Made by a program: the position numbers and the translations under genes
The notes under the pieces: model-generated
What the model saw: only the letters and a program-made list of their open reading frames with translations
Told to the model about the DNA's origin: nothing
The model's database searches: none
In this document: positions 56,687-64,000 of the stretch, in pieces
How the letters are laid out: each line of letters starts with the position of its first letter
Position numbering within the stretch: position 1 is the stretch's first letter
DNA from: Siphonodentalium dalli
Taxonomy: Eukaryota > Mollusca > Scaphopoda > Gadilida > Siphonodentaliidae
Assembly: GCA_032622095.1 (NCBI GenBank)
Contig: CP136065.1
Span: 68,415,675-68,479,674 of the forward strand
Reading direction: 5' to 3'
DNA: 64,000 nt

Positions 56687-57442
56687 GCCTTCATTGAGCC
56701 ACGAGTGACTCCTGAGACGGGGATCACATATTATATGATACCCTATCCTACGGAGGATTACATATTGTGTTATATCTACACCCGTGCGCATGGCCTGACA
56801 ACAATGCCCGAAACACTAAATAATAAATGCTCAAAGCTGGTCGTTTAAATAATGTTTTATCAAAATGTCCAGCATACAACGTCACTATATCATATAAATC
56901 ATATATATTAACTCTCGTTTGCAAAATCGTTCTCGTTTGTTTATCAATTATTTGTTCGGGACGAGTGGCGGATTGTTTGTTTACATTTTGTCAAACAATG
57001 ACTGACGGAATCTTTGAACTAAACTTATCCCCTGTTGAAATTCGCGATGCCAGTTTGTACGTATAGCATTCAATTCACATTTTCGTGATGACAATGGCTT
57101 ATAGAGAATTGTCCTTAATTTGGGTTGAAGTTGGCCGAAACATCTGCGCGCTGAGATATCAGGTCATTTGACTGGATGGACGCCCGAAATTGTATAAAAC
57201 TTTGTATCTACCAGATCTTAATGGCCACAGAAACGAACCACGTAATCAAACCTAGCATAATGGAACAACATTTAGTGTAGGTTTCCATTTAACCGATATA
57301 GATTTGCGCGTGCATGGGTCGTCAACAAGTGTTCAATTATCAAAAGGTTTATTCGGATGTCAAATTAACCCTTCATTTGCTACATAATCATTGACTATTA
57401 TAGTTTCATTATGAAGTGCTCAGATAGTAAGTTCAATTAGGA

Positions 57443-57581
57443 GATAAACGTACCCTGTTGAGTTGTACATTGTGGGATTTGAGTATGAAAACAGTTTGTG
57501 AACGACCCGGCTTGCCGGCCAGTTCACAAACTGTTTTCATGCTCGAATCCCAGAATGTAAAACGAACACGGTACGTTTATT
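57443..57581. repeat. Long hairpin, ~60-bp arms
   Basis: Arms about 57443-57503 and 57522-57581 are inverted copies (ATAAACGTACC ... GAAAACAGTTTGTGAAC) with a few mismatches. The loop is 18 nt and GC-rich (GACCCGGCTTGCCGGCCA). Just outside lies an R2-like end at 57415-57440. Confidence 0.8.
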
Positions 57582-57803
57582 TCCATTGTAATACAATATA
57601 GTAAGGAATTTGCACACACAAAACTGTATAAAAGGTATCATTTAGTCATTTTCATTACACGAATCGAGACTTTCATTTTGCCGTTGTCACCGTGCACAAA
57701 TCGTTGGATTTGTTCATTGCGTTACTCGGAACACAGCTCCGTAACAATTTCCTGTGGGCGGGTTTGCTCGTTTCGCTACTCCGTTCTTCGCCGATGAAAT
57801 GGT

Positions 57804-57921
57804 ACCGTGCTACATTTAGATTTGATGCATGCTGAAGCGGCCGATGAACTATATCTATCAACAACAACGCGCGGGTGTGGTCGTACATTCAGATTTGATG
57901 TATCCTGAAGCGGCCGATATC
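57804..57921. repeat. Direct repeat, 77-bp period
   Basis: TACATTTAGATTTGATGCAT...GAAGCGGCCGAT (57808) recurs as TACATTCAGATTTGATGTAT...GAAGCGGCCGAT (57885). Intronic and non-coding. Confidence 0.75.
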
Positions 57922-58731
57922 GGTGAATCGAAAACTAAAGTTAGCCGCTCTCGGCCAATCAGAATGCTTGTTTTTAGTGGCAAATACTCAATTGAATTAC
58001 AATATACGTTTAGGCCGTTTTGTTGAACTTGTTGTCTGAAGTGAATATGAAACATTCTGCACCTGTATTATCGAATCGTCCGTCTGTCGTCTGCTTATAT
58101 TTCACGAACTTGCCTTCAAATTAAAAAATAAATGCACTGCGCGTCGTCCTACAATCAGTTTATTTGTGGTCAAATTCTACTATACACGCCGATGCGCAGT
58201 GTATTTATTTCTTTTGTAATTCGACTGTATGTTCTTGTCGAAACTGTAATGACATACGTTCAACCTGCTATATAATAGCCCAGTTTCTAGCTCTGCTTGG
58301 TATGGGTTTCCACCAAACAGTTCGAAGAGAAGAAATGTAACGTCAAACATGACGTCATTATTGAGCGGCGACCCATTTTCATTGCCTTTTTAAATTTCAA
58401 TTAATACTTATTTTTGTTATATCTTAAATAAAATTCAGTATAGTACAGTAGGTAATAATTATTTTTATGTCTCTTTCTTCAGTGTGTAGCATGACATTAA
58501 CCAATGCCCCTGTTGTTTGAGTTCTGAAAGTGTGAGGCATTGGCAGCATTTCACTTATTGTACCACATGTTTGTGTGGTACAATTCAGAATATCTAGAAT
58601 TGTAACACAAAAAGACGGTCGTGTCTCCATGGGAATACTTCCACAACTGGTGCAATAATTCAATTAGTTGATAAAGGGTTAAATTAGGTCAAATGTTTTG
58701 AGATATTGTGATGGGATTATGTTTTACTCAC

Positions 58732-58827
58732 CACCATGTTGAGTGAACTCAGTTTGCATGTTTTACTTTTCTGAATCCGACTTAGGAATATGCTCGTCAT
58801 CGCCGTGGGAATTGGGTTCTGCGATAT
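58732..58827 (-). CDS. LRR/EF-hand gene exon (LRR continued)
   Basis: Acceptor CATTTTCAG, donor GTGAGT at 58726-58731. 32 codons: ISQNPIPTAMTSIFLSRIQK, then SKTCKLSSLNMV. Joined to the previous exon it gives LRTLNISQNPIPTAM, a standard LRR. A weaker donor (GTAAAA at 58761-58766) would break the downstream frame, which is why I chose the GTGAGT. Confidence 0.78.
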
Positions 58828-59314
58828 CTGAAAATGTATTTGGTGAAATAAGTTACAAGACATAAATACTTGAATGGGTGTGGCTGGACCCATTTAAACC
58901 CCCGCGCTATATGTTTACGAGTGCTCAGACAACTTATATATACGGGGCAATCTTTAACGAACCATAGTTCAAATAAGAACATTGTAAATAAATCCATTCA
59001 GTAGAGTTACTTTTTAAATGTGACCCATTGCCATACAATGGTATGGTATACACATTCTAAGTAAGATTTTTTTATCATTGGCATACTCTAAACACATTAG
59101 CCCCACATTAGCAACCAACTGTCGTCCACACAATAACCAATAAACGTAGCTCGGCGACAAATTTAAGTAACTTTCATTGCGACAACGACAAATCCACCGA
59201 TCGACCATGTTTAGATATTCCGCTGAAATAAAATTAATATACAAGTCCTGGAAGTCGTCATATTGAAGAGATAAATAACCTAGAATATTCAGCACCAGTA
59301 TGTTGTGATCTTAC

Positions 59315-59509
59315 ATTGAGTGTTCGGAGAGTACTGTTGCTGACAAGTCCTTTGATAAGTTCGAATAGAGCCGGTGGGTGTATTCGATTGCAGGCCAGAT
59401 CCAGATGGGATAACGTCGTATTGTGCATCAGCGCATGCGCCATGGCTGAACATCCTTCGTATCCGAGCCCATTCCAAGAAAGTAGAAGAACTTCTAGTCT
59501 GCTATTTTT
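59315..59509 (-). CDS. LRR/EF-hand gene exon (two LRRs)
   Basis: Acceptor AATTTCCAG, donor GTAAGA. It encodes 65 residues with two repeats: LEVLLLSWNGLGYEG and LSHLDLACNRIHPPAL, ending STLRTLN, which starts the next repeat. Phase 0 at both ends. Confidence 0.85.
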
Positions 59510-59689
59510 CTGGAAATTGAAAATAATCGTACATGGAGATGTGCATTGGTAAAATAAAAGCAGACATTCACAGGGCGTACAGCAAGCTCTGCACAGCGTG
59601 TACAGTCGAATGTCCATATCTAGTTGGCATAGGTCTACTCGGAGTCGTTCTTACCTTCGAATCGCCGTTAGCTCGTATTGTCGGTTCGA

Positions 59690-60015
59690 CACAACTCAGT
59701 TCGACACAGTTCGTACATTCGGCTCGACACAGATCACACAGTCGGCTCGACACAGCTCGCATAGTCGGCTAGACAAGCTCGTACAGTCGACACGACACAA
59801 CTCGTACAGTCGGCTCGACACAGCTCGAATTGTCCGCTCGACACAGTTCGCATTGTCGGATCGACAAAGATTGCTCAGTCGGCTCGACACAGCTGACACA
59901 GAGCTCGCACAGTCGGCTCGACACATCTCGTGTAGTGCTATATATCGTATGGTCTGTTCGACAAAGGTTGGGCTGTCGAACCAACATAGTTCGTAACGTC
60001 GGCTCGACACACTCG
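59690..60015. repeat. ~23-bp minisatellite in intron
   Basis: About 14 imperfect units of CAGTCGGCTCGACACAGCTC plus GTA. It is much more GC-rich than the rest of the intron. Open frames on both strands here come from the repetition. Confidence 0.85.
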
Positions 60016-60596
60016 GATAGTAAAATAGACACTTTTCGCATAGTTAGCTACCACTGATAAGATTTACGAATGGGGTACCACGCCACTGTCTTGAATTTGT
60101 GTACGAATGTAACATTAGAGTAACGATACATTGAGACATATTATATTCTTGCACTCACTTGTGCACGCTCCCAAGTGAATTTTACTTGGGCCACTCTCTC
60201 ACTGGCGACATTAATAAAATCATACATGTGTCATATTGTTTGTGTGATGCAGTTTTTATGCGATAAATAGATTGTTATTCCGCTGGCCATTGGTCACAAT
60301 TTGGGTGACACAATGTTCGTGCTTTTAACGAAGAATGTCATGTGGCAAACATGACATGTTATTACTGCCCCCTGTGAACGCACCGTTAATGACTTCCCGG
60401 TTGTTCTGTATGTCCCGATGCCGATGGCGTAATAATTGGATATGTACTCCGTTGTATGCATGTAGAAATATACCTTGGGCCATTTGTTTTGACCATTGGG
60501 GATATTTTTTTAGCAAAACTTTATATTTTTCCAGGACCCCAATGGCGTTTTAAAACCAATCGAGAGAGACAATTTATTTCGAGATACGTTACATAC

Positions 60597-60682
60597 CAAC
60601 AATCCTCGGCAAAGTCCAGTGGCACCGTTACCACGGAGATGGTTCCAACTCAAGTCAAGAAACTCCAACGCCCTGTTCTGAC
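60597..60682 (-). CDS. LRR/EF-hand gene exon (LRR)
   Basis: Acceptor ATTTTAG at 60683-60689, donor GTATGT at 60591-60596. Two bases finish a codon, then QNRALEFLDLSWNHLRGNG and ATGLCRGLL, a typical LRR with LDLSWNHLRG. It ends in phase 0. Confidence 0.8.
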
Positions 60683-61519
60683 CTAAAATGATATGAATAC
60701 ATGGAAATTAACCCTTTCTTTACCGAATGTTTTCTTTGTAGCATTCGAATTTTGTGTTATATTTAATCAAGTAGCATATCATATGAAAGTACATTAAATT
60801 TCCTTCACGAAAACAAACAGTCGCGCCAACATGTGCAGAATTAGAACGAAAAACTTAACGCTCCATTCAAACGAGAAAATGAGCATTTGTCCACATTTTG
60901 AAAATAATTGTGAGAAAAGTAAAGCGAAAAAAACATTATTAACAATCGGTGGCTATTTATTATTACCATATGGCCTTATATATTTACACCAATCGCATTT
61001 GAGGAAATAAATTGGAACCGAAAATTCGTAAAAGGTATTCAAAAAATCCGTTTTCCCTCCAGTCGCCGAGGTACTGCTCGTGCATATGTTGGCTAATTAT
61101 GTATTCTGCTCAATGGATAACTTTTGTTTTTATTTTCCTTATGCTGTTATGCAGAATATATTTACTGGACTGGTGACGGAATTGATTATTTTGCGATTTC
61201 TTCATAAAATATTAAGATGGCTGCCAAAAAGTCCACTTCACACATGTCATCAATGGTTGGCTATAAAGCTGTGATAATTGAAAAAGGACCATTGCGCTCC
61301 GTGTAGGGGGTAATTTTGTAGTACAATATATGAATATTTATCGCATGTTCAGATGAATGCGAACATGACATTCTTACAATTGGCGTAAAGTTGCACAGCA
61401 AGTTTTATATAAATTATATAATAATATATATGAATTGAGGACACCTGTCCGGAACAGCACGTTATTAGTTCATTTCAATTGTATTTAGAACATCTTATGA
61501 CATTGCTAGGAAATTACCT

Positions 61520-62005
61520 GTAATTTACAAACTATTTGAGACAATCCTTCTACATCGAATCCTTGCTAGCAAAAACGTTCAAAATTTTCCTCACGCACTT
61601 CAGTGCGGTTTTCAAAAAGGATTGGGGTGTAACATGACATCATTTATTGTACAAGAAGCGGTTTCGTATGCGAAGGACCATAACTCTCGTGTGTTCGCGG
61701 CTTTCCTCGATTCCAATAAAGCATTCGATCGTGTGTGGCATCAAGGACTGCTATATAAGTTCAAGAAACTAGGTTTCTCAAATAAATTCGTGAAACTATT
61801 GTCTAACATGCACGAGGACATTACCAGCGTCATTTTATATGACGGTAATGTCTCCGAAGAGTTTAGCATCAGCCAAGGAACAAGGCAAGGGGGTGTGTTA
61901 TCACCTTTTTGCTACCTTGTCTACATCAACGACCTATTGATCGACCTGAACAAGTCGCAGCTCGGTCACAATGTCAGCTCCTTCCATTGTGCGCACCAAC
62001 GACAG
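61520..62005 (+). pseudogene. LINE D RT, first frame
   Basis: Motifs: HALQCGFQKG, FAAFLDSNKAFDRVWHQGLL (catalytic Asp), QGTRQGGVLSPFCYLVYINDL. The frame is lost at about 61990, just before the catalytic Asp pair. Confidence 0.85.
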
Positions 62006-63285
62006 CCGATGATATTGCCATTCTCGCTCTTACCAAACAAGGGCTGGATAATCTCATAAATATATGCTATGACTACAGCGTTCGTTGGAGATTCGGATTT
62101 TCCTGTACAAAAAGCAAGATTGTCGTCTTCAATGAACCCAGACACGTACATGATCGACAATACAGACACTGGCAGCTCGGATCTGATACTTTAAAAGAAG
62201 ACAGGGGTTGCCTTCACCTTGGTTTGCTTCAGGACAAATTTTCCAGCAGTTCATCACACTCTTTTGATGTGGCAACAAAACTTCGAAAAACGTTTTTCTC
62301 TACGATAGGCAATGATTCTCTCAAATGTGTTACTCCTCTGACTATGGGCCATCTCCTGCGAACAGTTGTTTTACCAAAGGCACTATATGGCACTGAAATT
62401 ATTTCACTGCAATCTCAATCATCCGCCAATGTGATAGAACGTTCTCTGCGCACGTGTGTGAAGTACGCGCAGAAATTGCCGAAGCGCACAAGTACGTGTC
62501 TTGCGCTAGGATTAATAGGTCAACTTCCCGCTCAGAGAGAAATGCATATACGGAAACTATGCTCCCTCGGACATTTGATTCACCTTCCTCTTGAACACCA
62601 AACTCCACTTGAACTCTTCATCTTCAAAGCACACCTCTATCGTCTGTTTCACCGTCCAGTGTCCGGATTCGTCTCTGAAGTCTTTCCCTTACTCGAGCAG
62701 TATAGTCTTTTAAATCAGGTAGATAATTTTCTAATCCACGGCGACTTCCCCGATAAAAACTCATGGAAGACAATTGTGAAAAGTGTCGTGAAGATCACCT
62801 ACATGTCACAATGGAATCAATCCATGTCCAGTGATAAAAAAAATTCTGTTGCTACCAAAGTTCTTCGAGACCCTCTCTCTGGGTGGAAAATTTGGAGGCT
62901 TCTTCAGTCTCGCCCGAATGCAGCTGACAAATTCTTCAATTTGGCGAAACTATTGAACAAAACAACTTTCCAAAATAACCTGACGTGCCACCAATGCTAC
63001 AAAACATACGATAACGAACTCTATCACTTAATGTTCTCTTGTATAGGTCTGTCAATTCTACAGCTGAGGAACCGTCTATGGGAGACATTATTAAACCATC
63101 ACGGCGTTGGCGTCTTCCTCTACCTGGATGGTCTATCAAGAGATGAATTTCTTGCGATAGTACTCGGCTCAGAGGACCCACACTTAACTTCACCCATCCA
63201 GAGATGCCACAATTTGATAATTGATGTAACATCATCGTATTTCGTGGCTATGTGTAGACTAATAACAAATAAACAACATATCTAG
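61990..63285 (+). pseudogene. LINE D RT end and C-terminal region, second frame
   Basis: It begins functionally at PTTADDIAILAL (Asp pair, with Thr where Tyr is usual), then CYDYSVRWRFGFSCTKSK, VVLPKALYGTEI, and a C-terminal module C-x2-C-x10-H-x4-C (CHQCYKTYDNELYHLMFSC). The stop is after NKQHI. About 430 residues of good coding quality suggest a moderately young copy. Confidence 0.85.
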
Positions 63286-63535
63286 CATTCACACGGTAGG
63301 CGTTCTCAAAAATAGAGAATTCTGCCTCACATCCTCGCGCGTGTGAGATATTCTATTGTGTATGTAGCTCGCAACGAGCATACGGATGCGATATTTAGTT
63401 GTACAAATAGGTATAAAACATTATGTAGGATATATGTGTTAGTCATCAATGTATTTCAATAACTCAATGTAATCAAGAAACCGCAGTTTTTTTACCCTTT
63501 CATTTCCTTAATTTGTTTCTATTTTCAACGAACAC

Positions 63536-63815
63536 AATATCACATTGGTGTAATTTGTTCAGCCATATGCTTGTGACATTTATGAGTATCTGTGTCTCAG
63601 TAAAAATGATTGTTTTTATTAATTTTTTTGATTTGATTTGATTTGATTTTTTTTTTTTTTTTTTTTTATTTGATTTTGATACCCACCCCGTCTATTTTTC
63701 CCTTTTTATTTAAATTTGATTGTTTTTTGTTTTTGTTTTTTTGTAAATAATAATATCACATATTGGTACAATTTGTCCAACCACATGCTTGTGACATTCA
63801 TGTTATCTGTGTTTG
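63536..63815 (+). repeat. Duplicated segment in LINE D 3'UTR
   Basis: About 65 bp at 63536-63600 and 63753-63815 share ATATCACAT, ATGCTTGTGACATT and TTATCTGTGT or close forms. Between them lie (GATTT)n and a T run (63628-63668) and a second T-rich tract. Confidence 0.75.
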
Positions 63816-64000
63816 TAAATAATGTTGTATATAATATACTCTCCCCAGATGGAGGCAATAAAGAAATATATTACGGCTCTATAGGCAAATAATATACACC
63901 GTCTTCAGTTGTATCTGTACATGATTCTGTCGGCGTAGTAGCAGACAGAAACAGTGTGTAAACACTCCCTTTCCTGGATCAACCTAATTAAAACGACTCT

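Larger units (their letters stand above)
53071..60682 (-). other. Gene: LRR plus EF-hand protein, 3' five exons (LRRC74-like)
   Basis: Five minus-strand exons, 60597-60682, 59315-59509, 58732-58827, 55774-56037 and 53071-53160, each flanked by AG and GT. All join in compatible phase into one frame of 243 codons ending in TGA, with 5' exons missing beyond the window edge or unrecognised. The product has two and a half ribonuclease-inhibitor-type leucine-rich repeats, a linker, one canonical EF-hand and a second EF-hand cut off at its end. This arrangement resembles LRRC74-like proteins of invertebrates; the name is a family-level guess. LRRs of this type bind proteins, and the EF-hands suggest Ca2+ sensitivity. 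Introns contain a minisatellite (59690-60015), hairpins and an exon-derived tandem repeat. Confidence 0.8.
61480..63876 (+). mobile_element. LINE D: 5'-truncated APE-type LINE, same clade as LINE A
   Basis: It begins abruptly within RT block 2 (KLFETILLHRILASKNVQ near 61530) with no endonuclease upstream, as expected from 5' truncation during target-primed reverse transcription. RT and C-terminal region follow with one frameshift near 61990. The 3'UTR contains a duplicated 65-bp segment and a GATTT/poly-T tract, and ends near AATAAAGAAATATATTA (about 63858). It lies on the opposite strand to the LRR gene, upstream of its known exons. Confidence 0.88.

Noticed and set aside
58761-58827. Alternative shorter exon ending at GTAAAA (58766)
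   Set aside because: It would leave phase 1 and run into a stop at the next exon; the GTGAGT donor at 58731 keeps the frame.
59568-60057. ORFs on both strands rich in Cys/Ser/Arg
   Set aside because: By-products of the ~23-bp minisatellite in an intron.
1-64000. CRISPR arrays, tRNA or rRNA genes, bacterial operons or viral genomes
   Set aside because: No regular spacer arrays, no tRNA-like cloverleaf with A/B boxes, no rRNA-like conserved blocks; coding content is intron-containing or retrotransposon-derived.

Overview
This is a eukaryotic, AT-rich, repeat-dense window. It looks like genomic DNA of an invertebrate animal. Intron-bearing gene fragments (GT/AG introns, an LRR plus EF-hand protein) sit among many non-LTR retrotransposons, one Helitron, inverted-repeat (foldback/MITE-like) elements and mini-/microsatellites. 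The LINE families (CR1-like with a degenerate 2A-like NPGP motif, L1/Tx1-like, and an ORF1 plus ORF2 type with an RRM-like ORF1) are those common in marine invertebrates. A mollusc or similar lophotrochozoan is my best guess, not a demonstration. There are no operons, CRISPR arrays, rRNA or convincing tRNA genes.

Layout. 0.1-3.6 kb: a decayed APE-type LINE (A) on the minus strand. 6.3-8.6 kb: an old L1/Tx1-like LINE remnant, minus strand. 12.4-12.9 kb: a short LINE reverse-transcriptase fragment. 14.5-15.5 kb: two plus-strand exons of an unidentified gene. 18.0-22.5 kb: a near-complete two-ORF LINE (B), minus strand, whose ORF2 is intact except for a frameshift in a C-terminal cysteine/histidine module. 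24-26 kb: dispersed repeats and a young foldback element with arms of about 270 bp. 26.3-31.0 kb: a tandem array of about 560-595 bp units split by a non-autonomous Helitron (27465-30403) that carries its own dimeric array of about 148 bp units. 31-45 kb: mostly repeats, a G-rich duplicated module, several foldbacks, TTAA-flanked MITE-like elements, one terminal exon on the minus strand (36740-36980) and a weak candidate promoter near 40.4-40.6 kb. 45.8-49.5 kb: an almost full-length single-ORF CR1-like LINE (C), minus strand, with an 11-bp target-site duplication. 51.0-52.5 kb: a 24-bp minisatellite split by a TTAA-flanked MITE. 53.1-60.7 kb: five minus-strand exons, all in compatible phase, encoding the C-terminal part of an LRR plus EF-hand protein (LRRC74-like). 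Its introns hold minisatellites and hairpins. 61.5-63.9 kb: a 5'-truncated plus-strand LINE (D) of the same clade as LINE A, lying upstream of the known exons.

The real cellular genes here are the LRR/EF-hand gene, the two-exon gene at 14.5-15.5 kb and probably the terminal exon at 36.7-37.0 kb. Everything else that codes is retrotransposon-derived. The clearest results are nested insertions that can be dated against tandem repeats: the Helitron inside a tandem unit, LINE C inside a tandem unit, and a TTAA MITE inside a minisatellite. The exon/intron-boundary sequence of the LRR gene has also been amplified as a 56-bp tandem repeat.
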